Assembly: GCF_040560245.1 (NCBI RefSeq) | Contig: NZ_JAKMWP010000003.1 | Strand: one strand, 5' to 3' | DNA length: 64,000 nt | Source of the DNA: Morganella sibonii | GTDB lineage: Bacteria > Pseudomonadota > Gammaproteobacteria > Enterobacterales > Enterobacteriaceae | In this document: positions 1 to 8,177 of the stretch, piece after piece | How the letters are laid out: every line of letters starts with the position of its first letter | Position numbering within the stretch: the first letter of the stretch is position 1 | The notes under the pieces: model-generated | Databases searched by the model: none | Told to the model about the DNA's origin: nothing | The model's input: only the letters and a program-made list of their open reading frames with translations | Translations under genes and position numbers: made by a program

Positions 1-310
1 CATAACGGTATGCCTGCTGACAAATCGCTTCCATTTCCCCGAGAAATTCGCCACGGTAACAGAATGTCAGCCCGACCTGTTTACCATTTTCCGCCTGCTT
101 ATTAACAATAAACTCGCCGTCCAGAATGATATAGACCGCCTGAGCCGGATCACCCTGGCAAATCAGGTTTTGTCCGTTATAAATATGCAGTGTGGTTACA
201 CTGTTTCTGACAACCTCCGGGGCATCACGGAACAGGCCGTCTGCCTCCGGCAGAAGCTCTTCTTCGCTGAATTTCAGCCATAATTCACGAAACGGGGTAG
301 TATTTTGCAT
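1..310 (-). CDS. Crp/Fnr-type cyclic nucleotide-binding protein, N-terminal part
   Basis: Reading the minus strand from an ATG at 310 gives an open frame that runs off the left edge (103 codons visible, beginning MQNTTPFRELWLKF). After about 40 residues it shows the beta-roll pattern of a cNMP-binding domain: LICQGDPAQAVYIILDGEF followed by a second strand block ending GEFLGEMEAI. This is the effector domain of Crp/Fnr-family regulators; the helix-turn-helix would lie outside the window, so whether it is a full transcription factor cannot be seen. It has no cysteine cluster at the N-terminus like FNR. It lies downstream of ahcY on the same strand with a 125-bp gap, so it may have its own promoter. 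Confidence 0.75.
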   Translation of the reverse strand, partial: MQNTTPFRELWLKFSEEELLPEADGLFRDAPEVVRNSVTTLHIYNGQNLICQGDPAQAVYIILDGEFIVNKQAENGKQVGLTFCYRGEFLGEMEAICQQAYRY

Positions 311-400
311 GAACGGATATTTATCAGAACGGAATAATCAGTGGGTAAACGTTAGCATGGTTAACAACAGGTTTGAACAGATAGTTTAAGCTTTGGTTTT

Positions 401-427
401 ACGGGCTGCGGGTGACCGGCAGCCCGT
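401..427. other. stem-loop downstream of ahcY
   Basis: A 9-bp inverted repeat (ACGGGCTGC / GCAGCCCGT) with a 9-nt loop lies just after the ahcY stop codon. There is no T-run on the 3' side in the minus direction, so it may protect the mRNA end rather than act as a classical intrinsic terminator. Confidence 0.4.
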
Positions 428-435
428 AAGGCGGA

Positions 436-1683
436 TTACTTCAGTTCGTAACCGTTCAGATATTGCTGCTGTTTTGTGGTCAGATTATCAAGTGAAACGC
501 CCATATCCTGTAATTTCAGTGCGGCAACCTCACGGTCAATTTCATCACTGACATCGTAGACTTTCGCTTCCAGGTCATGGCTGAGCAGATACTCGGCGCT
601 GAGTGCCTGTAGGGCAAAACTCATATCCATAATTTCTGCCGGATGCCCGTCCGCACAGGCGATATTAACCAGCGCACCACGGCCTAACAGATAGAGTGTG
701 CGGCCATTTTTCAGGGTGTAGCCCTCGATATTCTCGCGGGCAATTGTGACGTTGTCACTTAACTGCTGAAGGTCGGTCAGCTTGATTTCGTCCTCAAAGT
801 GCCCGGTATTGCTGATGATGGCGCCCTCTTTCATCAGGCTGAAATGTTCTGATGTCAGCACATCACAGCAGCCGGTTGCGGTGATAAAGATATCACCCAG
901 CGGCGCTGCCGCGGACATGGTCATGACCGCGAAACCATCCATTTTTGCTTCGAGGGCTTTTATCGGATCCACTTCCGTGACAATCACTTCCGCGCCCAGC
1001 CCTTTTGCCCGCATAGCACAGCCTTTGCCGCACCAGCCGTAGCCGGCGACGACCACGGTTTTCCCGGCAATAACCAGGTTGGTGGTGCGCATAATGCCGT
1101 CAAACGTGGATTGTCCGGTACCGTAGCGGTTATCAAACAGGTGTTTGGATTGTGCGCCGTTAATCGATAAAACCGGGAAGTTCAGTGCACCGCTTTTTTC
1201 GCGGGCAACCGCACGCAGAACACCGGTGGTGGTCTCTTCGCAGGCACCGATCGTGTGTTTTGCATATTCCGGATACAGGCTGTGCAGTTCATGCACCAGA
1301 TCACCACCGTCATCAATAACAATGTGCGGTTCGCAGGCCAGTGTCTGCTTTACAAAGTTGCGGTACGCTTCCGCATCCGCGCCGTGGATGGCAAATGTAT
1401 GGATTCCGCTGACAACCAGTGCCGCGACAATATCATCTTTGGTTGACATCGGGTTGCTGCCGGTGACAGATACCTCAGCGCCGCCCGCGGCGAGAACGCG
1501 TGCCAGATAGGCGGTTTTCGCTTCCAGGTGGATAGAGAGCGCGATACGTTTTCCGGCAAACGGTTGTTCTTTGGTAAAACGCTGTTCCAGTGCGCGCAAC
1601 AGCGGCATATGGGCACGAACCCAGGCAATTTTTTGCTCGCCCTGCGGTGCTGATGAGAGATCTTTATAAATACTGGTGACCAT
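436..1683 (-). CDS. ahcY: adenosylhomocysteinase (S-adenosylhomocysteine hydrolase)
   Basis: 415 residues. The enzyme reversibly splits S-adenosylhomocysteine to adenosine and homocysteine, using bound NAD, in the cytoplasm. Visible family features are IDDGGDLV near residue 123, the EETTTG block at 149-154, the active-site lysine and aspartate region QSKHLFDNRYG (K180, D184) and the NAD-binding GYGWCGKG at 214-221. It lacks the roughly 40-residue insert of many bacterial enzymes, and GYGWCGKG plus the EAKTA block resemble the shorter form found in archaea and Thermotoga. Most Enterobacterales detoxify SAH with Pfs/LuxS instead, so the gene is an accessory feature. The ATG is preceded by AGGAG. 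It follows a Nudix gene by 117 bp, and that gap contains two stem-loops. Confidence 0.93.
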   Translation of the reverse strand: MVTSIYKDLSSAPQGEQKIAWVRAHMPLLRALEQRFTKEQPFAGKRIALSIHLEAKTAYLARVLAAGGAEVSVTGSNPMSTKDDIVAALVVSGIHTFAIHGADAEAYRNFVKQTLACEPHIVIDDGGDLVHELHSLYPEYAKHTIGACEETTTGVLRAVAREKSGALNFPVLSINGAQSKHLFDNRYGTGQSTFDGIMRTTNLVIAGKTVVVAGYGWCGKGCAMRAKGLGAEVIVTEVDPIKALEAKMDGFAVMTMSAAAPLGDIFITATGCCDVLTSEHFSLMKEGAIISNTGHFEDEIKLTDLQQLSDNVTIARENIEGYTLKNGRTLYLLGRGALVNIACADGHPAEIMDMSFALQALSAEYLLSHDLEAKVYDVSDEIDREVAALKLQDMGVSLDNLTTKQQQYLNGYELK

Positions 1684-1728
1684 GGCAACTCCTGCATACG
1701 TCTTTTATAACGGGATAAGCCACAGTAA

Positions 1729-1764
1729 CCGGAGGTTCCGGGTGTCTCCAGGGCATTTGCCCTG
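1729..1764 (-). promoter_or_regulatory. two tandem hairpins in the ahcY 5' leader
   Basis: In the 117-bp gap before ahcY the minus strand has a perfect 6-bp stem with a 4-nt loop (CAGGGC / GCCCTG, 1749-1764), then a 5-bp stem with a 3-nt loop (CCGGA / TCCGG, 1729-1741). They lie between the Nudix stop and the ahcY ribosome-binding site. They do not obviously match the SAH riboswitch consensus as I remember it. They could be an attenuator or only an intercistronic processing element. Confidence 0.35.
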
Positions 1765-1800
1765 AATCCGCAAAAAAAGATCCCCGTATAAATACCGTGA

Positions 1801-2262
1801 TCAGCGGCGTGCCTGTACCATCGCAATCAGGCCGCAGATATCCTGAGGGACATTGTCCGTTTTCAGGATCTCGTCCGGTGTCATCCACTGAAATTCAGGA
1901 TGCGGCGTTGCCGCTTCATCCAGCGGGCGGCACCAGTACACCATATCAATATGCCAGTGCTCCCCGGTTTTTTTATCCGGGATAAATTCTTTCAGGATCG
2001 CCATCGGCAGTGGCAGAACACCGGTTTCCGGCAGTGGTGTGATAAATTTCTGCGCCTGAGTATCCCGGCTGATAATCCGGCATTCCAGCCCGGTTTCTTC
2101 GCGAATCTCACGCAATACGGCGTCCTGCGGTTCTTCATTTTCTTCAATATGCCCGCCGGGCGGCAGCCAGATCCCCAGTTTCGGGTGAAAATGGAGTAAA
2201 AAACGTCCGCGGCTGTCACTCACCAGGCCGGAGGCGGTAAAATGTTTGATAACAGAAGGCAT
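1801..2262 (-). CDS. Nudix hydrolase
   Basis: 153 residues. A complete Nudix box is present (GGHIEENEEPQD..REIREETGL, about residues 36-59), matching GX5EX7REUXEEXGU, so the protein should hydrolyse a nucleoside-diphosphate-linked substrate with a divalent metal. The N-terminal strand (HFTASGLVSDSRGRFLL) and the PPGG loop are typical of MutT-like proteins. The exact substrate cannot be read from the sequence. It starts 17 bp after the AEC transporter stop on the same strand, so the two are probably co-transcribed, with ahcY possibly also in this transcript. Confidence 0.88.
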   Translation of the reverse strand: MPSVIKHFTASGLVSDSRGRFLLHFHPKLGIWLPPGGHIEENEEPQDAVLREIREETGLECRIISRDTQAQKFITPLPETGVLPLPMAILKEFIPDKKTGEHWHIDMVYWCRPLDEAATPHPEFQWMTPDEILKTDNVPQDICGLIAMVQARR

Positions 2263-2279
2263 AATGTTTCTCAGGTTAT

Positions 2280-3185
2280 TCAGGTGATCATAGTCAGAAC
2301 CACCGGAAGCGTCAGTACGGCAACCATGGTCTGAAACGTGATAATTCCCGCCATCAGCTGACTGTCACCGCCGAGCTGGCGCGATAAAATATAAGCGGTC
2401 GGTGCTGTCGGAATGGCAAAAAAGATCACAAACAGCTGATATTCAAGTTGGGTTAATCCGGTCACTGCGGCCACAGCAATTGCCAGTAACGGCATAATGC
2501 ACAGGCGGACTACGCTGTTCAGACTGATTTTCAGCGCGGAATAGCGGATAGTGGCAACCTGCAATGCCGCCCCGACGCACAACAGTCCCAGCGGCAGGCT
2601 GGCACCGGCCAGCAGTCTGGCAAACTGCCCTGTGTTATACGGCAGACCAATACCGCTGACGTTCAGCAGCATCCCGATAATGCAGGAAATAATCAGCGGG
2701 TTTGTCAGAACCGGTAACAACAGCCGGCGCAGTGATAACTGCTTAAATTCAGATAACGCAACCACTGAGATGATATTACACAGCGGAACCAGCACCGCGA
2801 GGATCACCGCCGCCACAGCCATTCCTGACGGACCATAGAAATCGTTAACGATGGATAACCCGAGATAGGTATTAAAGCGGATCGCGCCCTGAAGCAGTAC
2901 ACCGAATTCTGCCGTTGGTATTCCGCGAAAACGCCTGACGACAGCAAAGGCGGCAGTGGCCAGACCGAGCATAATGACCAGTGCGGCAGCCAGTTTCGGA
3001 AGTTGCGGGTTATCCAGCGGCGCAACCGCGAGGCTGTTGATCAGCAGCGCCGGAAATAAAATATAGTAATTCAGCTTTTCCGCGCCGTTCCAGAACCCGG
3101 CATCAAAAACCGGCCTCCGCTTCAGAATACAGCCGAGCAGAATCAGAGCAAACAACGGCCATAATGTCATCAGAATTGCGAACAT
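2280..3185 (-). CDS. AEC-family (auxin efflux carrier-type) transporter
   Basis: 301 residues, almost entirely hydrophobic, with about ten predicted membrane segments in two halves, as in bacterial AEC permeases such as E. coli YfdV. The first helix starts at residue 3, and the second half begins near FKQLSLRRLLLPVLTNPLIIS, a typical AEC inter-half motif. Family members export or exchange small organic anions such as malate or malonate; the substrate here is unknown. It is the first gene of a minus-strand run with the Nudix gene and possibly ahcY. Confidence 0.82.
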   Translation of the reverse strand: MFAILMTLWPLFALILLGCILKRRPVFDAGFWNGAEKLNYYILFPALLINSLAVAPLDNPQLPKLAAALVIMLGLATAAFAVVRRFRGIPTAEFGVLLQGAIRFNTYLGLSIVNDFYGPSGMAVAAVILAVLVPLCNIISVVALSEFKQLSLRRLLLPVLTNPLIISCIIGMLLNVSGIGLPYNTGQFARLLAGASLPLGLLCVGAALQVATIRYSALKISLNSVVRLCIMPLLAIAVAAVTGLTQLEYQLFVIFFAIPTAPTAYILSRQLGGDSQLMAGIITFQTMVAVLTLPVVLTMIT

Positions 3186-3336
3186 CAGCAGAGATCCGGC
3201 AGGAAAGTGATTTTTGCATCATAACAGGAACAACGGGTTACGCGAGCAACAGTGCCGGATTTGTATTGCTGATCGCGTTTTTACATTTTACCTGCCGCAG
3301 CGCATAAAACGCACTACGTTTTACCGGGGTTATATG
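3186..3336. other. short intergenic region
   Basis: This 150-bp gap separates the AEC transporter promoter side from the end of the small exported gene. It contains a short AAAACG / CGTTTT inverted repeat at about 3307-3322 that could end transcription of the malI unit. No gene is visible. Confidence 0.4.
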
Positions 3337-3912
3337 TTAATCCCCGGCGGGGGTGATCACCTGATAGGTGCAGCTGAATGCAGCTTTCTGGATGCGGTAA
3401 CTGTCCTGCGGATCGTGCCGGGAGCGGAGCAGCACATCACCTTTCATCACCCGCTGTTTTTCGCCCCACGGCGCAATAATCACAAACGGTTTTTCCTGTG
3501 TTATGACCAGATAATCCATCGGCTCACCCTGCGGACGGAAGCGCTGCCGGTTCGCACTGTCAGGTGATGTCAGCGCACTGCCGTAACGGCGGGAAAATGC
3601 CGTTTTTTTCACCAGAATTTCTTCATTACCGGTGGCTTCGCAGATATTCTGCACCACCCAATCCCCGGCTTCAGCCGGTTTTGAACGGGTTTCTTCACCT
3701 TCACCGCGGATAATGGTCACGACAATTTCACCGAGGACCGCAGGCCGGGCAAGCACTTCGCGGGTTTTACGGGCAATGCCGGTACGCTCACCCGCATCCG
3801 CAAATAATTGGCTGCGATCCTGAACCGGCAGCAACTGTAAATCGTCCGCCGGTGCAGAAAATGCAGGCAGCGTCAGGAACAGCAGTCCGGAAAGCGTCTT
3901 GTGCATGGTCAT
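3337..3912 (-). CDS. exported protein of unknown function, coupled to malI
   Basis: 191 residues (189 if the ATG two codons downstream is used). The N-terminus MHKTLSGLLFLTLPAFSAPA is a good signal peptide with cleavage near APA, so the mature protein is probably periplasmic. The rest contains beta-strand-like segments (GDWVVQNICEATGNEEILV, DYLVITQEKPFVI, QRVMKGDVLL) and two cysteines (in NICEA and FSCTY). I do not recognise the family. Its ATG overlaps the malI stop (TAATG), so translation is probably coupled to the repressor. That link with a sugar-uptake repressor is unusual, and its relation to maltose-type metabolism is only a guess. Confidence 0.7.
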   Translation of the reverse strand: MTMHKTLSGLLFLTLPAFSAPADDLQLLPVQDRSQLFADAGERTGIARKTREVLARPAVLGEIVVTIIRGEGEETRSKPAEAGDWVVQNICEATGNEEILVKKTAFSRRYGSALTSPDSANRQRFRPQGEPMDYLVITQEKPFVIIAPWGEKQRVMKGDVLLRSRHDPQDSYRIQKAAFSCTYQVITPAGD

Positions 3913-4940
3913 TATCCGTTAAGCTGAGTAAATCCGGGTGACAGTGTCACGTTTGCAGGCGGTGAGTTATCCCCGCCGATCCGCCGCAGAAGACGGGCTG
4001 CGGCACTGCGTCCGACATCCCGTGACGGCTGGGTGATAAAGGCAACGGGGATGTCATACAGGGCTTCACTGCCGATATCATCAAACCCTACCAGGGCGAT
4101 TTCCTGCGTAAAATAACTTTCGTTATCTCCCTGTCTGACGGTGTTACCGGTACTCAGTGCAGCAAAATATGCACCGAGCGCCGTACCGGTGTTGTGACAG
4201 ACTATCGCACTGACTTTGGGGTACTGATACATAAATCCGGAAACACTGCGGATGATATTCTGCTGTTTGTTGTCTGTTTCCACAATCCATTCCGGGCGAA
4301 ACGGCAACCCGTACTGCACGAGTGTTGAGCAGTAGCCGCCGACCCGTTCGGCGCGGGTGAGTGAATCGCTTTCACCGCCAAAATAAGCAATCTGCCGGTG
4401 ACCGTTTTTGATCAGATACTCGGTCGCCATCCTGGCGGCTGAGGCGTTATCCGGGCGGACAACATCGATACCGGAGAATTCACTGGCCCGGGCGGCACAT
4501 ACCATCGGGATCTGATAATGATTTACCCGCTCAACCACCTCATTGGTGAGAAATTTACCGCCCCCGGCAACAACACCATCCACGCCGTAGCGGATCAGGC
4601 TGTCCAGTGAACGGGCAAATCCGGCAGCGGAATTGCCGCTCTGGGTCAGAAAAACCTGTTTGCCCTGTGTTTCCGCATATTCGCTGACCCCGGCGGCGAC
4701 CTCCGCATAAAACGGCTCCGTAATATCTTTGACAATCAAACCAATCACATTGGAGATGTTATCCCGCAGTGTGGCGGCCTGCTGGTTGCGGACATACCCC
4801 AGCTCTTCAATTGCCGCATTGACTTTATCCGCGGTTTTTCGCGAGATCCGCCCTTTTCCGCTGAGTACCAGTGACACCGTGGTGACGGAGACACCTGCCT
4901 GCTGCGCCACATCAACTATCGTGACTTTTCTGAGATTCAT
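3912..4940 (-). CDS. malI: LacI-family repressor MalI
   Basis: 342 residues from the ATG at 4940; an upstream in-frame GTG at 4976 is possible but does not fit the family. The LacI-type helix-turn-helix is at the N-terminus (KVTIVDVAQQAGVSVTTVSLVLSGKGRIS), followed by the hinge and a periplasmic-binding-protein-like core. LIVKDITEPFYAE and SLTRAERVGGYCSTL closely resemble E. coli MalI. It represses malXY and itself; the two palindromes at 4996-5011 and 5075-5090 are its expected operators. It is divergent from malX and overlaps the next gene by one base. Confidence 0.93.
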   Translation of the reverse strand: MNLRKVTIVDVAQQAGVSVTTVSLVLSGKGRISRKTADKVNAAIEELGYVRNQQAATLRDNISNVIGLIVKDITEPFYAEVAAGVSEYAETQGKQVFLTQSGNSAAGFARSLDSLIRYGVDGVVAGGGKFLTNEVVERVNHYQIPMVCAARASEFSGIDVVRPDNASAARMATEYLIKNGHRQIAYFGGESDSLTRAERVGGYCSTLVQYGLPFRPEWIVETDNKQQNIIRSVSGFMYQYPKVSAIVCHNTGTALGAYFAALSTGNTVRQGDNESYFTQEIALVGFDDIGSEALYDIPVAFITQPSRDVGRSAAARLLRRIGGDNSPPANVTLSPGFTQLNG

Positions 4941-4995
4941 AACGCCGGATACTTCCTTACGCTCAGGATACTGCACAGAATTTTACACAAAATCC

Positions 4996-5011
4996 GATAA
5001 AACGTTTTATC
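4996..5011. promoter_or_regulatory. MalI operator 1 (malI-proximal)
   Basis: A perfect 16-bp palindrome, GATAAAACGTTTTATC, lies 55 bp upstream of the malI ATG. It matches the MalI operator of E. coli as I know it and probably mediates autoregulation. Confidence 0.9.
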
Positions 5012-5066
5012 TATTTCTGAAATATGGTTGCTGTGTCATGTTTATTTTTTGTGATCGGGCAACTAT

Positions 5067-5090
5067 TATAATTTGGTAAAACGTTTTATC
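5067..5090 (+). promoter_or_regulatory. malX promoter -10 and MalI operator 2
   Basis: TATAAT at 5067-5072 is followed by GGTAAAACGTTTTATC at 5075-5090, a 15/16 match to the upstream operator. A repressor on this site would cover the transcription start. No good -35 is visible at the right spacing. TTTGTGATC at 5048-5056 resembles half a CRP site, so activation by CRP is plausible as in E. coli malXY. Confidence 0.8.
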
Positions 5091-5135
5091 TTATTTTACC
5101 TTCACAACACCACACTGACATTTACAGGATACCGT

Positions 5136-6752
5136 ATGAGTAGCCAACCAAAACAAAAAGTCACGCTCTGGGAGTTTTTCCAGGGACTGGGCAAAACCTT
5201 TATGCTGCCTGTCGCACTGCTCTCGTTCTGCGGGATCATCCTCGGCATCGGCAGTTCACTCAGCAGCCGCGATGTGCTGACACTGCTGCCGTTTCTCGAT
5301 CACACCGCATTCCAGTTATTATTCACCTGGATGAGCAAAATCGGCTCATTTGCCTTCAGTTTTCTGCCGGTGATGTTTGCCATCGCCATTCCGCTGGGGC
5401 TGGCGCGTGAAAACAAAGGTGTGGCTGCATTTGCCGGATTTGTCGGTTTTGCCGTTTTTAACCTCGCGACTAACTTCTATCTCACTGTCGCCGATATTTT
5501 ACCGACCACGGACCCGGCGATTCTGAAGGCTCACAACATCCGTGATGTGCTGGGGATTCAGTCTATCGACAGCGGTATTCTCGGAGCGGTTATCGTCGGT
5601 ATTATTGTTTATATGCTGCATGAACGTTTTAATACCATCCGCCTGCCGGATGCACTGGCGTTCTTCGGCGGGACACGTTTTGTGCCGATTATCACCACCC
5701 TGGTGCTTGGTCTGTGCGGCCTGCTGGTTCCGCTGATCTGGCCGTGGTTTGCGATGGGTATTAACGGATTAGGTAAACTGATTCAGAGTGCCGGAGCTTT
5801 CGGGCCGATGATTTTCGGCTCCGGTGAACGGTTGTTACTGCCTTTTGGTCTGCACCATATTCTGGTGGCTCTGATCCGCTTTACTGAAGCGGGCGGTACC
5901 ATGGAAGTGTGCGGTAATACCGTTAACGGCGCGCTGACGATCTTCCAGGCACAGCTCTCCTGTCCGGATACACAGGGCTTTGCAGCCAGCGCCACTCAGT
6001 TCCTGTCTCAGGGTAAAATGCCTGCCTTCCTCGGTGGTCTGCCGGGCGCTGCATTAGCCATGTATCACTGTGCTCATCCTGAAAATCGTCATAAAATTAA
6101 GGGATTACTGATTTCCGGCGTGGTCGCCTGTGTTATCGGCGGCACAACAGAACCGCTGGAATTCCTGTTCCTGTTTGTTGCTCCGTTCCTGTATCTGATC
6201 CACGCGATTCTGACCGGCCTGGGCTTTACCGTGATGGCTGTTACCGGCGTCACCATTGGTAACACCGATGGTAACCTGATTGACTTTGTGGTCTTCGGTA
6301 TCCTCCACGGCATCCAGACCAAGTGGTATATGGTGCCGGTAGTGGCCTTTATCTGGTTTGCTTCTTATTACGCGATTTTCCGTTTCGCCATTACCCGCTT
6401 TAACATCAAAACACCGGGCCGCGATACGGATACCAAAGAAAGTGCACCGGCAACCGGCAGTTCAGCAGGGAAATCCGACTACGATGTGCCTGCGATTCTG
6501 GCAGCGCTGGGCGGGAAAGAGAATATTATTTCACTGGATAACTGTATCACCCGTCTGCGGATGTCCGTGCAGGATATGAGCAAAGTGGATGACGCGCAGC
6601 TCAAAGCATTGCGGGCAATCGGCGTTGTCCATCTTAATGAGCATAATTTGCAGGTTGTTATCGGCCCGCAGGTTCAGTCTGTCAAAGATGAACTGGAAAA
6701 GCTGATGAAATCCGCGCCTGATTCCGCTCAGCCGGAACCGCAAAACGCCTGA
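5136..6752 (+). CDS. malX: PTS maltose/glucose-type EIICB permease MalX
   Basis: 538 residues from the ATG at 5136; the upstream in-frame ATG at 5073 would place the operator inside the gene. The N-terminal EIIC membrane domain contains the GLARENKG block, PFGLHHIL, and the EPLEFLFLF motif typical of glucose-family EIIC proteins. The C-terminal EIIB domain carries the phosphocysteine site in DNCITRLRMSV. It takes up and phosphorylates a glucose/maltose-type sugar. It is followed by malY after a 49-bp gap containing a terminator-like hairpin, and is controlled by MalI. Confidence 0.94.
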   Translation: MSSQPKQKVTLWEFFQGLGKTFMLPVALLSFCGIILGIGSSLSSRDVLTLLPFLDHTAFQLLFTWMSKIGSFAFSFLPVMFAIAIPLGLARENKGVAAFAGFVGFAVFNLATNFYLTVADILPTTDPAILKAHNIRDVLGIQSIDSGILGAVIVGIIVYMLHERFNTIRLPDALAFFGGTRFVPIITTLVLGLCGLLVPLIWPWFAMGINGLGKLIQSAGAFGPMIFGSGERLLLPFGLHHILVALIRFTEAGGTMEVCGNTVNGALTIFQAQLSCPDTQGFAASATQFLSQGKMPAFLGGLPGAALAMYHCAHPENRHKIKGLLISGVVACVIGGTTEPLEFLFLFVAPFLYLIHAILTGLGFTVMAVTGVTIGNTDGNLIDFVVFGILHGIQTKWYMVPVVAFIWFASYYAIFRFAITRFNIKTPGRDTDTKESAPATGSSAGKSDYDVPAILAALGGKENIISLDNCITRLRMSVQDMSKVDDAQLKALRAIGVVHLNEHNLQVVIGPQVQSVKDELEKLMKSAPDSAQPEPQNA

Positions 6753-6761
6753 TAACTTACA

Positions 6762-6790
6762 CCGCACTGTAAACAGTGCGGTTTTTCTTT
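6762..6790 (+). terminator. terminator-like hairpin between malX and malY
   Basis: CCGCACTG / CAGTGCGG form a perfect 8-bp stem with a 4-nt loop, followed by TTTTTCTTT. It should end part of the malX transcripts before malY, giving less MalY than MalX. Confidence 0.75.
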
Positions 6791-6801
6791 CCGGAGAAAC
6801 T

Positions 6802-7974
6802 ATGTCCTCTCACTTTTCTGTTCCGGTTGATCGCCACGGTACTTACTGCACGCAATGGGATTTTGTGCAGGATCGTTTCGGTCAGGCGGATTTACTGCCT
6901 TTTACCATCTCAGATATGGATTTCGTCACCGCGCCGGTGATCCTGAAAGCAATTTCAGAGCGCACCGCACACGGCGTGTTCGGCTACAGCCGCTGGCAGC
7001 ACCGGGATTTTCTCAGCGCCGTTGCACACTGGTTTTCATCCCGTTTTCAGGCGCAGATTGATACTCAGGCGCTGGTGTACGGGCCATCGGTGATCTACAT
7101 GGTCAGTCAGATGATCCGCCTGTGGTCACAACCCGGTGACGGTGTGGTAGTGCATACGCCCGCCTATGATGCGTTTTATAAGACGATTACCGGTAATCAG
7201 CGTACTGTGGTTCCCTGCCCGCTGCAAAAAACGGCGGAGGGCTGGTGGTGTGATATGAATGTGCTGGAATCCCTGCTTGCGAAGCCGGAAACGCGGATTC
7301 TGCTGTTATGCAGCCCGCATAACCCGACCGGAAAAGTCTGGACGCGCGATGAGCTGACCACCATGGCTGAATTGTGTGAACGGCATAATGTGCGGGTGAT
7401 CAGTGATGAAATTCATATGGATCTGTGCCGTGCACCGCATCAGCACACGCCGTGGTCTGAAACCGGGCGCGGAGAATGGGCGCTATTCACCTCAGCATCC
7501 AAATCCTTTAATATTCCGGCACTGACCGGTGCTTACGGGCTGATTTCAGATACCGCCTCCCGTGAAGCCTATTTTCATCAGCTCAAAGCCTGTGACGGGC
7601 TATCTTCCCCTGCGGTTCTGGCGGTTATCGCTCATATAGCGGCATACCGTGACGGCGCACCGTGGCTTGATGAGCTGCGTGATTATCTCTTTGCTAATCT
7701 GGACTATATAAAGCAGCGGCTGGATGCGGAACTGCCGGAACTGAACTGGCAGGTGCCGGAATCGACCTATCTGGCGTGGATAGATCTGAACCCTCTGAAT
7801 ATTGATGATGATGCTCTGCAACATACCCTGATTACGCGGGAAAAGGTGGCGATCATGCCGGGATATACCTACGGGGAAGAAGGACGCGGATTTTTGCGTC
7901 TGAATGCCGGATGCCCGCGTGATAAACTCACCGCAGGCATGGATAAATTAATTCGCGCGCTGAAATCACGCTGA
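6802..7974 (+). CDS. malY: PLP-dependent beta-cystathionase / MalY protein
   Basis: 390 residues, fold-type I aminotransferase family. Visible are FGYSRW (substrate pocket), CSPHNPTGKVW, SDEIHMDL and the pyridoxal-phosphate lysine in TSASKSFNIPAL. MalY has C-S lyase activity and, in E. coli, also inhibits the maltose activator MalT by direct contact; whether that second role applies here depends on a MalT not seen in this window. The ribosome-binding site is GGAGA, directly after the hairpin downstream of malX. Confidence 0.93.
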   Translation: MSSHFSVPVDRHGTYCTQWDFVQDRFGQADLLPFTISDMDFVTAPVILKAISERTAHGVFGYSRWQHRDFLSAVAHWFSSRFQAQIDTQALVYGPSVIYMVSQMIRLWSQPGDGVVVHTPAYDAFYKTITGNQRTVVPCPLQKTAEGWWCDMNVLESLLAKPETRILLLCSPHNPTGKVWTRDELTTMAELCERHNVRVISDEIHMDLCRAPHQHTPWSETGRGEWALFTSASKSFNIPALTGAYGLISDTASREAYFHQLKACDGLSSPAVLAVIAHIAAYRDGAPWLDELRDYLFANLDYIKQRLDAELPELNWQVPESTYLAWIDLNPLNIDDDALQHTLITREKVAIMPGYTYGEEGRGFLRLNAGCPRDKLTAGMDKLIRALKSR

Positions 7975-8011
7975 TTTTTTGCACGACCCGGGCGCATTCT
8001 CTGCGCCCCGG

Positions 8012-8176
8012 TTATTCGTGTTTGCCGACCTTATTGCGCAAGGCGCGGCGTAAATAGGAAAACGGTAAGCTGGGACACGGTTTATCTGCGGGTCTGCCGG
8101 TGTTCACCGCTTCCTGTTTTTCATCCTGAACCGGTTTTTCCGGCGGGATCTTTCCGGAGGTGGTGTTTTCCGCCAT
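8012..8176 (-). CDS. small 54-residue protein downstream of yqjI-type regulator
   Basis: An open frame of 54 codons starts with ATG at 8176, one base after the stop of the upstream regulator (TAACATG), and ends at TAA 8012-8014. The product starts MAENTTSGKIPPEKPVQ and ends FSYLRRALRNKVGKHE: a polar, proline-rich first half and a short basic C-terminal segment, with no signal peptide. Tight spacing suggests translational coupling with the regulator. I do not recognise the family, and coding status rests on position and open frame only. Confidence 0.5.
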   Translation of the reverse strand: MAENTTSGKIPPEKPVQDEKQEAVNTGRPADKPCPSLPFSYLRRALRNKVGKHE

Positions 8177-8177
8177 G

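Noticed and set aside
1684..1800. SAH or SAM riboswitch before ahcY
   Set aside because: Hairpins are present, but I could not match conserved riboswitch positions; kept only as an unspecified leader structure.
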